Shown: positions 1 through 7,501, counted from the first letter of the stretch. The stretch: 19,691 bases of DNA from Chitinophagaceae bacterium (GCA_003456175.1 DMPB01000087.1:13773-33463); one strand, 5' to 3'. A program made the numbers and translations. Notes: generated by a model not told the origin, from the letters alone.

Positions 1-63
1 ATACTTTTCGAGGCTTGGGCTCTCCCGATTGGTAATTGATTTGGAGATTTTGAGTTGACGCAT
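1..63 (-). CDS. rpoD: RNA polymerase sigma factor RpoD, N-terminal fragment (runs off the left edge)
   Basis: The minus strand from position 63 to the window edge reads 21 residues beginning MRQLKISKSITNRES and continuing PSLEKY. This is the characteristic start of the housekeeping sigma-70 factor of Bacteroidota, which normally continues into the region 1.2 segment (YLQEIG-like). An ATG two codons upstream (position 69) is an alternative start; I chose 63 because family members normally begin at MRQL. No Shine-Dalgarno sequence is visible, as expected for the phylum. The protein would be the primary sigma factor recognising the TAnnTTTG-type promoters seen elsewhere in the window. Only the first few percent of the gene is here, so nothing can be said about the rest. 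Confidence 0.85.
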   Translation of the reverse strand, partial: MRQLKISKSITNRESPSLEKY

Positions 64-69
64 ACTCAT

Positions 70-359
70 AGCATTCCCATTTAGAGTGTTGGTTGTTTGT
101 GTTAAAGGGGTGGCATTTTTTGTTAGGAAAGCAAATGGGGGTATTGCGTTTCTTACCTCAGCAATCTACGATATAGCAAAAAGCAAAAAAATTAAAATTT
201 GTATAACTTATTGATACTCAGAGAGTTATAAATAGCCTTCTGTTGAATGTTTAACGGTTGGCTTGTTAAACAAAACAACACAAAAAAATATTTTGGCACT
301 ATCAATATTTCCCTAACATTGCACAACCCATAAACATGGCTATAAAATAGCAGTAAGGA
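70..359. other. Divergent intergenic region between rpoD and the START-like gene
   Basis: About 290 bp of AT-rich sequence separate two divergent genes, so it should hold both promoters. I found no exact TAnnTTTG box on either strand; near misses are TAAAATTTG at about 193-201 (one base too long) and TATTTTG at about 290 (one base short). No convincing ORF, hairpin or copy of the iterated 12-mer was seen. Confidence 0.4.
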
Positions 360-743
360 ATGAGTAAAAAACAGTTATTCACCTTGGAGTACAGAGTACG
401 TTGCTCTCCAACCATTTTGTTCGAGTTTTTGAGCACCCCATCTGGCCTGCAAGAATGGTTCGCCGATAAGGTAGACGAGAAAGATGGTGAGTTTTCTTTT
501 TCATGGAGCGGTGCACCGCCCGATAAGGCTAATTTGATTGAAATAGAAGAAGACCACTACGTTCGCTATCGTTGGGAACATCAAACCAAAGAAGAGTATT
601 TTGAGTTTGAAATTGCTAAAACAGAAATTTCAAACCAAACTATCTTGATTATCCGTGATTTTGCTGAGAAGTCTGAAATTAAAGACCAAAGCCAGTTATG
701 GGATTATCAGGTGAAAGATTTATTACACCGTTTAGGCAATTAA
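360..743 (+). CDS. START-like domain protein (AHSA1/SRPBCC-related)
   Basis: A 127-residue soluble protein with no signal peptide. The pattern of an N-terminal beta strand (FTLEYRVRCSP), a helix containing LFEFLSTPSGLQEWFAD, and alternating strands with charged residues ending in a C-terminal helix (QLWDYQVKDLLHRLG) matches the helix-grip fold of the small Bacteroidota START-like family related to AHSA1/SRPBCC proteins. Such proteins bind hydrophobic ligands or act as co-chaperones, but the ligand of this family is unknown to me. The gene has its own terminator 25 bp downstream and is followed by an LptF/LptG-type permease, a neighbourhood I recall from other Bacteroidota. The AAGGA directly before the ATG is too close to serve as a normal ribosome binding site. 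Confidence 0.8.
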   Translation: MSKKQLFTLEYRVRCSPTILFEFLSTPSGLQEWFADKVDEKDGEFSFSWSGAPPDKANLIEIEEDHYVRYRWEHQTKEEYFEFEIAKTEISNQTILIIRDFAEKSEIKDQSQLWDYQVKDLLHRLGN

Positions 744-745
744 CA

Positions 746-757
746 TTTACCGTAAGG
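746..757 (+). repeat. Iterated 12-mer TTTACCGTAAGG, exact copy
   Basis: Intergenic copy two bases after the stop codon of the START-like gene, just upstream of its terminator. The flanks extend the match to AACATTTACCGTAAGGTTA. Confidence 0.85.
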
Positions 758-766
758 TTACTATAT

Positions 767-802
767 AAACACTCGCTGATTTGTAGCGGGTGTTTTGCTT
801 TT
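767..802 (+). terminator. Rho-independent terminator of the START-like gene
   Basis: An 11-bp stem (767-777 with 785-795, one T-G wobble) closes a 7-nt loop and is followed by TTTGCTTTT. It lies 23 bp after the stop codon at 743 and separates this gene from the permease operon. Confidence 0.8.
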
Positions 803-841
803 AGGCTATGTTAATTCGTGAGGTGCATGGTTGGTTCAATA

Positions 842-849
842 TAACTTTG
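842..849 (+). promoter_or_regulatory. Probable -7 box (TAACTTTG) for the permease/SOD operon
   Basis: An exact TAnnTTTG, the Bacteroidota -7 consensus, lies 24 bp before the GTG start at 874. No clear TTTG -33 box is seen at the usual spacing, so the assignment rests on the -7 box and position only. It would start transcription near 855. Confidence 0.5.
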
Positions 850-873
850 CAGTAAATTTTTGAATAGAGCGTT

Positions 874-2313
874 GTGCTAAAAAAACTCGACATACTTATT
901 ATCAGGGCATTTGCCGGGCCGTTTATTGCTACCTTTTTGATTTCGTTGTTCGTATTAGTAATGCAGTTTTTTTGGCTGTATATCGATGATTTGGTTGGAA
1001 AAGGCCTAGATGTTACTACTATATTACAATTTATTTGGTACGTAAGCCTCACTTTGGTGCCGTTGGCACTGCCGTTAGCATTGTTGCTATCGAGTATTAT
1101 GACGTTCGGTAACCTGGGCGAAAGTTTTGAATTGGTTGCCATTAAGTCGGCTGGCATATCGCTTACCCGATTTATGCGACCGCTTTTTATGGTTACGCTT
1201 GGCTTATCTGGTATTGCTTTTATTTTCAGTAATAACATTATACCAGTAGCCAATTTAAAAATGAGTCGTTTGAAATACGATATCATTGTAACGAAGCCAG
1301 CGTTTGATATTAAGCCCGGTATTTTCTATAATAAAATTGATGGCTTTGTAATTAAGCTTGGTTCTAAAACGCAAGACAGCTTAATTAAAGATGTGGTAAT
1401 TTTTGAACGTAATTATAGCTTGCAAGACAATATCATCACTGCAAAAAGTGGTGTGATGCGGGTATCGGCCGACAAAAGATTTTTAGAGTTTTTCTTGCAA
1501 GATGGTTGGCGTTATACTGAAAAGGGTAATCGTGGCACTACCAATACAGAGTACACTCGGTTAGGCTTTAAGAGCTACAAAAAAGTGATGGACTTGAGTA
1601 GCTTTAAAATGAATAAAACAGAAGATAGCTTATTCAAGTACGATCCTAAAATGTTGAGTGTACGCCAAATACACGATGCCGTTGATAGCTTACATGCGAA
1701 AAGTAAAGATTATGGCAAGCGAAGTCAACGAGAACTTACACCATACCTCACTTTTGTTCGCTATTTGGATAGTAACGTTGTAGTTGGTAAGCCACAACAA
1801 TCATTAAAAAAATTTGATGATTACTTGCCAGATAGCTTACGCACCATTATCAATGATAGAACAGCATCGCAATTAAACGCTGTTAAAAGTACGATAGATC
1901 AATTGGCGTTAGAGTATGCTAACAGAGAAGATACGTTAAAGAAACATTGGATTGAGTGGCACCGCAAGTTTACACTAAGTGTAGCTTGTTTAGTATTGTT
2001 TATCATCGGTGCACCATTGGGCAGTATTATTCGTAAAGGTGGTTTAGGGATGCCTCTAATATTCGCTATTGTATTTTTTGTAATATTCTATTTGCTCAAC
2101 ACCTTTGGCGAAAAATTTGCGAAAGAAGATGTACTCTCTCCACTCGGTGGTATGTGGTTAAGTACCATGATTCTAACACCTATTGGGGTGTTTTTAACCT
2201 ACAAAGCCTTACGCGATTCGCAACTATTCAATAACGAATTTTATTATCGTACCTTTAAAGGTATTCGAATGCGTTTTGCACAGTGGCGACAACGTAAGCA
2301 AACCACCGCTTAA
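874..2313 (+). CDS. LptF/LptG-family permease (YjgP/YjgQ)
   Basis: A 479-residue inner-membrane protein. Three N-terminal membrane segments (about residues 10-36, 48-76 and 100-120) and three C-terminal ones (about 366-386, 394-412, 425-446) flank a periplasmic domain of roughly 240 residues, the architecture of LptF/LptG with their beta-jellyroll domain. Family members link the LptB2 ATPase to the periplasmic LptC/LptA bridge and extract lipopolysaccharide from the inner membrane. The conserved GAPLGSIIRKGG motif begins the C-terminal membrane half. It is longer than the approximately 360-residue enterobacterial proteins, usual for Bacteroidota. The start is GTG at 874; there is no in-frame ATG near it and a -7 box lies just upstream. 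The superoxide dismutase gene starts 10 bp after its stop. Whether it acts as LptF or LptG cannot be decided from sequence alone. Confidence 0.88.
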   Translation: MLKKLDILIIRAFAGPFIATFLISLFVLVMQFFWLYIDDLVGKGLDVTTILQFIWYVSLTLVPLALPLALLLSSIMTFGNLGESFELVAIKSAGISLTRFMRPLFMVTLGLSGIAFIFSNNIIPVANLKMSRLKYDIIVTKPAFDIKPGIFYNKIDGFVIKLGSKTQDSLIKDVVIFERNYSLQDNIITAKSGVMRVSADKRFLEFFLQDGWRYTEKGNRGTTNTEYTRLGFKSYKKVMDLSSFKMNKTEDSLFKYDPKMLSVRQIHDAVDSLHAKSKDYGKRSQRELTPYLTFVRYLDSNVVVGKPQQSLKKFDDYLPDSLRTIINDRTASQLNAVKSTIDQLALEYANREDTLKKHWIEWHRKFTLSVACLVLFIIGAPLGSIIRKGGLGMPLIFAIVFFVIFYLLNTFGEKFAKEDVLSPLGGMWLSTMILTPIGVFLTYKALRDSQLFNNEFYYRTFKGIRMRFAQWRQRKQTTA

Positions 2314-2323
2314 ACTTTTATTT

Positions 2324-3049
2324 ATGTCAACCTCACGCCGACAATTTTTAGCAAATACTGGCAAAGCAACGCTCGCCGTTGGCCTATCGCAAATACTGCC
2401 TGCTAATATCTTACTAGCACAGCAACAGGCTACCATAGGTTTCACACAACAACCTTTGCCATATGCTTTTAATGCACTTGAACCAGTGATAGATGCCCTT
2501 ACAATGGAGCTGCATTATACCAAACATGCAGCAGCTTATGCGAAAGCATTGAACGAAGCTATCGTTGCAGAGAAAGTAGGAACCACTACAACCCTTGAGC
2601 AATTGTTGGGCAATATTTCGAAGTACAGTACTAAAATGCGAAACAATGGAGGCGGCCACTATAACCACGAATTGTTTTGGAGTACCATGCAAGCACCGCA
2701 AGCCAATAATGCACCTTACGGTAAATTAGCCGACGCCATCAACGCAAGTTTTGGAAGCTTTGCTACCTTTCAAACCAAATTAAGCGATGCTGCAAAAGCA
2801 CGTTTCGGTAGTGGTTGGGCGTGGTTGGTAATAACACCGAACAAGCAGTTGGTAGTAACATCAACACCGAACCAAGATAATCCGCTAATGGATGTTGCAG
2901 AAGTGAAAGGTACACCACTATTGGGGTTAGACGTGTGGGAGCATGCCTACTATTTAAAGTATCAAAACAAGCGAGCCGATTATATTCAAAATTGGTTTCA
3001 AGTAATTCATTGGCAACAAGTAGCTGCTCGTTACGAAGCCGCACTATAA
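2324..3049 (+). CDS. Exported Mn/Fe superoxide dismutase with Tat-type signal peptide
   Basis: 241 residues starting at the ATG at 2324, 10 bp after the permease stop; a longer reading frame from 2276 overlaps the permease and would bury the signal peptide. Residues 1-32 contain SRRQFL followed by a mildly hydrophobic stretch, a twin-arginine signal. The mature part is a complete Fe/Mn SOD: metal ligands H64 (MELHYTKH), H115 (NHELFW), D203 and H207 (GLDVWEH). The GGGH motif at 109-112 and Q184 in NQDNPL are the arrangement typical of Mn-type rather than Fe-type enzymes, though cambialistic activity is possible. It dismutates superoxide outside the cytoplasm after being folded and metallated inside. 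It sits in a run with OsmC-like, DsbA-like and metal-transport genes, which fits oxidative defence. An iterated 12-mer lies within the gene. Confidence 0.9.
   Translation: MSTSRRQFLANTGKATLAVGLSQILPANILLAQQQATIGFTQQPLPYAFNALEPVIDALTMELHYTKHAAAYAKALNEAIVAEKVGTTTTLEQLLGNISKYSTKMRNNGGGHYNHELFWSTMQAPQANNAPYGKLADAINASFGSFATFQTKLSDAAKARFGSGWAWLVITPNKQLVVTSTPNQDNPLMDVAEVKGTPLLGLDVWEHAYYLKYQNKRADYIQNWFQVIHWQQVAARYEAAL
2714..2725 (-). repeat. Iterated 12-mer, exact copy inside the SOD gene
   Basis: CCTTACGGTAAA on the plus strand. Within the SOD reading frame it encodes PYGK. Confidence 0.85.
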
Positions 3050-3059
3050 ATTTAAAGGT

Positions 3060-3473
3060 ATGATTACAACAGCAAGCTGGGTAAGCGATTTAGCTTTTGA
3101 TATTACCAGCGATAACAATCATGCAGCTAGGCTCGATACTACCGTAGAAGGTGGTAGCCTCAATAGCGGTATGAGTCCGAAACAAATGTTATTAGGAAGC
3201 CTATGTGCCTGTTCTGGGATGGATGTGGTTAGCCTACTCAATAAAATGAGAGTACCATTTACAAAACTAATAATAACAGCCGCCGCCGAACAAACCGATG
3301 AGCATCCGAAAGTGTTCAAATCTATTGAAGTAGTATATAAGGCCGATGTTGCTGCCGAGCAATTAGCACAACTCGAAAAAGCAGTTGCCTTATCACAAGA
3401 CAAATATTGCGGTGTAAGTATTATGCTCAAAAAACATTGTGAGGTTAGCTACACGATTTCACTTTTACCGTAA
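3060..3473 (+). CDS. OsmC/Ohr-family peroxiredoxin-like protein
   Basis: A 137-residue cytoplasmic protein of the OsmC fold. The characteristic helix SPKQMLLGSLCACSGMDVVSLL (residues about 39-60) carries C49 and C51, and the second conserved cysteine is C117 in KYCGVS; C127 follows. Family members reduce organic hydroperoxides with a cysteine pair using lipoyl or other thiol donors; the YhfA-like subgroup, which this resembles in its short N-terminus, has less certain substrates. It begins 10 bp after the SOD stop and precedes a DsbA-like protein by 27 bp, consistent with a redox-defence operon. The stop codon TAA lies within a copy of the iterated 12-mer (CTT TTA CCG TAA GG). Confidence 0.85.
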   Translation: MITTASWVSDLAFDITSDNNHAARLDTTVEGGSLNSGMSPKQMLLGSLCACSGMDVVSLLNKMRVPFTKLIITAAAEQTDEHPKVFKSIEVVYKADVAAEQLAQLEKAVALSQDKYCGVSIMLKKHCEVSYTISLLP

Positions 3474-3475
3474 GG
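3464..3475 (+). repeat. Iterated 12-mer, exact copy containing a stop codon
   Basis: TTTACCGTAAGG spans the last codons and TAA stop of the OsmC-like gene, so the motif itself supplies the stop. Confidence 0.85.
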
Positions 3476-3500
3476 TATTTATTGGAAATTTAATATAAGA

Positions 3501-4163
3501 ATGAAACCTAAAGTTTTCTATTTCTACGATGCCTTATGTGGATGGTGCTATGGTTTTTCGCCAGTAATGCATCGCTTATTAGATACATATGCTACTGTAG
3601 TTGATTTTGAAATTATAAGTGGCGGTATGGTACTGCATGAAAGGGCTGGAATTGTGAATCCGCAAATGAGCCAGTATATTCTTAACGCTATCCCACAAGT
3701 TACGGCACTCACTGGTGTTAGCTTTGGAGAACCTTTTAAAGCACAGCTACAGTCGGGTACACGTTATCAAAATTCGTGGAAGCCTTCGCTAGCACTAACA
3801 GCCTATAAAAAGCTACATATAGCTAGTAGTTTCGATTTTGCTACTGCTATGCAACGAGCCACGTTTGTAGATGGGTTGAATTTAGAAGATGATAGCACTT
3901 ACGTGCAAATACTTGCTCACGATGCACATGTAACTGTAGAACATCTTTTTGAGCAAATGGCAGTACCTAAAACTACCGGCCGAACACAACAAGGTTTTGA
4001 TTTCACACAACAATTAAGTGTGCAAGGTTTTCCGGCATTGTTTGCGCAAATACATGGTCAGTACTATCAACTTACGAGTGGTTATGTAAGTTATGAACAG
4101 TTACAACCAGTGATGGAAAAAATTCAAGCCATCGCTGCACAATCACCAGAAATCAATGCCTAA
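3501..4163 (+). CDS. DsbA/FrnE-like thioredoxin-fold oxidoreductase
   Basis: A 220-residue cytoplasmic protein without a signal peptide. The active site CGWC is at residues 13-16, after a first beta strand (KVFYFYDAL), and the cis-proline loop is GFPALF with P178; the long helical insertion between them is the DsbA layout. This matches the FrnE-like DsbA branch, whose members are thiol-disulfide oxidoreductases linked to oxidative stress. The next gene starts two bases after the stop, so the two are surely co-transcribed. The substrate is unknown. Confidence 0.85.
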   Translation: MKPKVFYFYDALCGWCYGFSPVMHRLLDTYATVVDFEIISGGMVLHERAGIVNPQMSQYILNAIPQVTALTGVSFGEPFKAQLQSGTRYQNSWKPSLALTAYKKLHIASSFDFATAMQRATFVDGLNLEDDSTYVQILAHDAHVTVEHLFEQMAVPKTTGRTQQGFDFTQQLSVQGFPALFAQIHGQYYQLTSGYVSYEQLQPVMEKIQAIAAQSPEINA

Positions 4164-4165
4164 TC

Positions 4166-5173
4166 ATGCCAGCCACTACCGCTACCGCTGCACAACAAAA
4201 TCTTAGAACACAGTTCTGGATTACCCTACTATCGGTAGTGCTATTAAGTGGTAAAATGGTAGCCTATTATATAACGCACTCTGTTGCAGTATTATCTGAT
4301 GCTCTAGAAAGCATTGTTAATGTAGTATCTGGTGTTATTGGTTTGTATAGCCTTTATGTAGCTGCCAAACCGAAAGATGCCGATCATCCCTACGGGCATG
4401 GTAAGGCAGAGTTTGTAAGTGCTGCGGTAGAAGGTGGTTTAATTGTAAGTGCAGGATTGTTAATAGCTTATCAAGCCGTACTACAATGGGTGAACCAACA
4501 AACACTACACAGTATAGATATTGGCTTAACAATAGTAGGCGTTACGGCGGTAGTTAACTTTGGTGCTGGTGCATGGTGCTTGCATTTGGGCAAAAAAAAT
4601 AAATCGCTAGCATTACAAGCCAGTGGAAAGCATTTGCAAACAGATACTTACAGCACCATTGCTATTGTTGTTGGGTTATTATTAGTGCAGTTGTTACAAT
4701 GGTATTGGCTAGATAAATTGGTAGCCTTAGCTATGAGTATGTACATTATGTATAACGGCTATACCATTATACGTGCATCGCTAGCTGGTATTATGGATGA
4801 AGCCGATACAGCTTTGCTTCAATCAATGGTACAAACCTTGAACGAAAATCGTCGCCTGCATTGGATTGATTTACACAACTTACGCGTTATAAAATATGGC
4901 AGTCATTTGCATCTCGATTGTCATTTAACAGTGCCTTGGTATTTGAATGTACACGAAGCTCACCAAGAGGTAGATGCTTTAGAAGCCTTGATTAAGCAGC
5001 ATTATGGCAACAGCTTAGAACTCTTTGTACATACCGATGGATGCTTACCTTTTAGTTGTACCATTTGCAGCAAGGTCAATTGTATTAAAAGAGAACGTCC
5101 ACAACAACAACAGTTGGAGTGGACGCTCAGTAATATTCTTAGTAACCAAAAACATCAAGCTATTAGCGGATAG
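4166..5173 (+). CDS. Cation diffusion facilitator (CDF) metal transporter with cysteine-rich tail
   Basis: 335 residues, about six membrane segments in residues 15-205, then the cytoplasmic dimerisation domain. Family marks are SDALES (44-49), HPYGHGKAEF (74-83) and H156/D160. These proteins export divalent metals against protons. By alignment from memory with YiiP and ZitB, the transport site in segment 2, normally D/H-xxx-D, is E48-xxx-N52 here, so metal choice is not predictable from the usual rules. After the dimerisation domain comes a cluster of four cysteines (C293, C298, C301, C306) preceded by H289. It begins 2 bp after the DsbA-like gene and overlaps the convergent lipoprotein gene by 11 bp, with no terminator visible. 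Placement beside a Mn/Fe SOD suggests Mn, Fe or Zn balance, which is inference. Confidence 0.88.
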   Translation: MPATTATAAQQNLRTQFWITLLSVVLLSGKMVAYYITHSVAVLSDALESIVNVVSGVIGLYSLYVAAKPKDADHPYGHGKAEFVSAAVEGGLIVSAGLLIAYQAVLQWVNQQTLHSIDIGLTIVGVTAVVNFGAGAWCLHLGKKNKSLALQASGKHLQTDTYSTIAIVVGLLLVQLLQWYWLDKLVALAMSMYIMYNGYTIIRASLAGIMDEADTALLQSMVQTLNENRRLHWIDLHNLRVIKYGSHLHLDCHLTVPWYLNVHEAHQEVDALEALIKQHYGNSLELFVHTDGCLPFSCTICSKVNCIKRERPQQQQLEWTLSNILSNQKHQAISG

Positions 5174-5813
5174 TGTAACTCTGTATTTCAGTGTTTTGAT
5201 TAATGGTACCAAAACCAGCCAAAGAACCATCAACACTCAAAGTGCTTTTTACTAAACCCACACCATCTTCATAAAAGAACGTACCACTACCCAAGTTTAA
5301 ATCGCCTGGAAAACCTGCCGGACGCACAAAAATGGTTAATCCCACTTCTGTTACTTTGGTGAAATTTCTCGTACCAACAGTTAAAGAACGATTCTTCGCA
5401 TTAATCTTGTAGCTTAACTTCACAGGGTAGTTGGTGCCATTAAAACTAAGCGTTGAGCTTTGCTCCCAAGTACCATTTACATTTAAATTGTCTACCAAAT
5501 ACCATTCTTCTAAACCAGGGCCACCAGGTAATTGCAGCGTACCAAATCGGTAGTAGTTATTTCCAGTTTTACTTAAATACACATTACCACCAGCGCTGTT
5601 ACTCAATACTTTATAGGTTTTATTAAACATACTAGTATCTCTGTTCGTAGCGGTAAAGGTGTAAGTAATATTCGCAACCGTTTCTTTATAAGTCCAAGTG
5701 CTACCCGTTGTAAGCGGCTGAAAGTCGCCAGCGGCACTCGTATTATCTGTTTCTTTTTTGCAAGCGTTCAGGGCCAAAATGCCGGCTAAAGCAGCCACAT
5801 ACATTTTTTTCAT
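5163..5813 (-). CDS. Lipoprotein of unknown function
   Basis: 216 residues. A short signal peptide ends in the lipobox LNAC with C18 as the acylated cysteine. The mature part is beta-rich with the opening FQPLTTGSTWTYKET, a pattern common in Bacteroidota secreted or outer-membrane lipoproteins of unknown role (the 'LTTGSTWTY' opening). No catalytic motif is visible. Its last codons overlap the end of the CDF transporter gene on the other strand by 11 bp. Its promoter must lie in 5814-6004, where CATAATTTGC near the start is only a near match to the -7 box. Confidence 0.75.
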   Translation of the reverse strand: MKKMYVAALAGILALNACKKETDNTSAAGDFQPLTTGSTWTYKETVANITYTFTATNRDTSMFNKTYKVLSNSAGGNVYLSKTGNNYYRFGTLQLPGGPGLEEWYLVDNLNVNGTWEQSSTLSFNGTNYPVKLSYKINAKNRSLTVGTRNFTKVTEVGLTIFVRPAGFPGDLNLGSGTFFYEDGVGLVKSTLSVDGSLAGFGTINQNTEIQSYTIR

Positions 5814-6004
5814 AGAAAGTAGTGTATAGTTGTTATGAGTGCAAATTATGTTATTTATGCCTTACGGCAAATGCTAATACAGCCTAAGAGTGTTTTGTAC
5901 AACAAAATGCTGCTTTCAACTTACAAGCAGGTAAGAAAGCACTTAAAGCAACTACAAAAACCAACTTCAACCTTAACTTCGCTGCTCACAGCAAAAAGAT
6001 TGTT
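5814..6004. other. Divergent intergenic region between lipoprotein and dipeptidase genes
   Basis: About 190 bp that must carry two divergent promoters. It contains a one-mismatch copy of the iterated 12-mer. A 72-codon frame running 5835-6053 crosses into the dipeptidase gene; its lysine- and leucine-rich translation resembles no family I know, and I do not regard it as a gene. Confidence 0.4.
5860..5871 (-). repeat. Iterated 12-mer, one substitution
   Basis: CCTTACGGCAAA, intergenic. The same variant with the same next two bases (TG) occurs inside the photolyase gene at 8070. Confidence 0.7.
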
Positions 6005-7375
6005 ATGCAAGTTTGGAAAGATTATCAAGAACAACATAAAGATCGTTTCTTAAATGAGTTGCTCGATTTGCTTCGCATACCGAGTGTAAGTGCACGCAGC
6101 GAGCACAAGGCCGATATGGAGCATTGTGCTGAAGCCGTAAAGCAGCGTTTGCTCGAAGCAGGTGCTACCACAGTAACCATTTACCCAACGCCCGGCCACC
6201 CTATCGTATATGGCGAAAAAATCATTGATCCGGCTAAGCCAACCGTACTAGTATATGGCCACTACGATGTACAACCAGCCGACCCGCTTGAGCTTTGGCA
6301 CAGCGGCCCTTTTGAGCCTGTTATTAAAGATGGCAAAATCTATGCTCGTGGCGCTTGCGACGATAAAGGCCAATTCTACATGCATGTGAAAGCGCTTGAA
6401 ACCATGGTGGCTACCAATACCCTTACGGTAAATATGAAATTCATTATCGAAGGAGAAGAAGAAATTGGCAGTCCCAACTTGGCAACTTTTGTAAAAGAAC
6501 ATAAAGCACTGTTAAAGGCCGATGTAATTTTAATTAGCGATACCGCTATGATTAGCATGGATACACCAAGTATCGATATTGGTGTACGTGGCTTAAGCTA
6601 TATTGAGGTAGAAGTAACAGGACCTAACCGCGACTTACACAGTGGTGTATACGGTGGTGCTGTAGCCAACCCAATTACCATGCTCGCCAAAATGATTGCA
6701 AGCTGCCACGATGAAAATAATCATATCACCATCCCAGGTTTTTATGATGATGTGGTTGAAAGTACTGCAGCAGAACGTGCAAAAATGGCCGAAGCACCTC
6801 ACGACGATGCTGCTTATGCATCTGATTTGGGTGTACAACAATTATGGGGCGAAAAGGGCTATACCACCAACGAGCGTACTGGTATTCGTCCAACCTTAGA
6901 GTTGAACGGTATTTGGGGTGGTTACACTGGCGAAGGCGCTAAAACAGTATTGCCTAGCAAGGCTTTTGCTAAAATCAGTACACGTTTAGTACCCAACCAA
7001 AGTAGTGCCGTAATTACTGAAAAGTTGATTCAATATTTTCAAAGTCAGGCACCAGCCGGCGTAGTGGTAAAAGCTACAGAACACCATGGCGGCGAGCCTT
7101 ATATGACACCTATTGATAGCATTGAATATCAAGCGGCTGCAAAGGCCATTGCAACTACTTTCGGTAAAGAGCCTATTCCGGTGCGTGGCGGTGGAAGCAT
7201 TCCTATTTGTGCATTGTTTGAAAAAGAGTTGGGCATTAAAATCGTATTTATGGGTTTTGGCTTAGATAGCGATAACTTACATAGCCCGAACGAAAAGTAC
7301 GATGTGTTCAACTTCTACAAAGGCATTGCTACCATACCCTATTTCCATCAGTTTTATGCCGATATGAAGCAGTAA
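6005..7375 (+). CDS. M20-family metallodipeptidase
   Basis: 456 residues, cytoplasmic, full length for the M20/CNDP-type dipeptidases. The co-catalytic zinc ligands are visible: H86 and D88 in GHYDVQP, D119 in GACDDKG, general base E151 and ligand E152 in EGEEEIGS, D179 in ISDT, and H426 in NLHSPNE. The LHSGVYGG segment (211-218) begins the lid/dimerisation domain. Such enzymes hydrolyse dipeptides or N-acyl amino acids; exact substrate unknown. The ATG at 6005 gives the expected N-terminus; no Shine-Dalgarno is present. It is monocistronic, ended by the strong hairpin at 7408-7448. An iterated 12-mer lies in the gene (TLTVN) and another follows three bases after the stop. Confidence 0.92.
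   Translation: MQVWKDYQEQHKDRFLNELLDLLRIPSVSARSEHKADMEHCAEAVKQRLLEAGATTVTIYPTPGHPIVYGEKIIDPAKPTVLVYGHYDVQPADPLELWHSGPFEPVIKDGKIYARGACDDKGQFYMHVKALETMVATNTLTVNMKFIIEGEEEIGSPNLATFVKEHKALLKADVILISDTAMISMDTPSIDIGVRGLSYIEVEVTGPNRDLHSGVYGGAVANPITMLAKMIASCHDENNHITIPGFYDDVVESTAAERAKMAEAPHDDAAYASDLGVQQLWGEKGYTTNERTGIRPTLELNGIWGGYTGEGAKTVLPSKAFAKISTRLVPNQSSAVITEKLIQYFQSQAPAGVVVKATEHHGGEPYMTPIDSIEYQAAAKAIATTFGKEPIPVRGGGSIPICALFEKELGIKIVFMGFGLDSDNLHSPNEKYDVFNFYKGIATIPYFHQFYADMKQ
6421..6432 (-). repeat. Iterated 12-mer, exact copy inside the M20 dipeptidase gene
   Basis: CCTTACGGTAAA read in frame as (TL)TVN, the same frame and almost the same peptide as the copy in the TonB receptor gene. Confidence 0.85.
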
Positions 7376-7378
7376 TCA

Positions 7379-7390
7379 TTTACCGTAAGG
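7379..7390 (+). repeat. Iterated 12-mer, exact copy
   Basis: Three bases after the dipeptidase stop codon, upstream of its terminator; flanks CATTTACCGTAAGGTG. Confidence 0.85.
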
Positions 7391-7407
7391 TGTATGTTTA
7401 TGATGTT

Positions 7408-7448
7408 AAAAGATATGGGGCGGCCGCAGGCCGCCCCATATCTTTTTT
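7408..7448 (+). terminator. Very strong rho-independent terminator of the M20 gene
   Basis: A perfect 18-bp stem (7408-7425 with 7429-7446) with the GC core GGGGCGGCC and a 3-nt GCA loop is followed by TTTTTT. Direct-orientation copies of the iterated 12-mer flank it on both sides, the right one sharing its T tract. Confidence 0.95.
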
Positions 7449-7457
7449 ACCGTAAGG
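7446..7457 (+). repeat. Iterated 12-mer, exact copy fused to the terminator tail
   Basis: TTTACCGTAAGG whose first three T residues belong to the T run of the preceding terminator. Confidence 0.85.
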
Positions 7458-7501
7458 CCAACAAAACATGTCGAGTATTGTAATTACAAAAAAACAACAT
7501 C

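Noticed and set aside
801..1286. 161-codon minus-strand frame opposite the LptF/LptG-type gene
   Set aside because: Low-complexity shadow of a well-supported membrane protein gene; composition is that of reverse-read coding sequence.
5835..6053. 72-codon open frame in the lipoprotein/dipeptidase gap
   Set aside because: It overlaps the start of the real dipeptidase gene in another frame, has no recognisable domain, and occupies a region that must hold divergent promoters.
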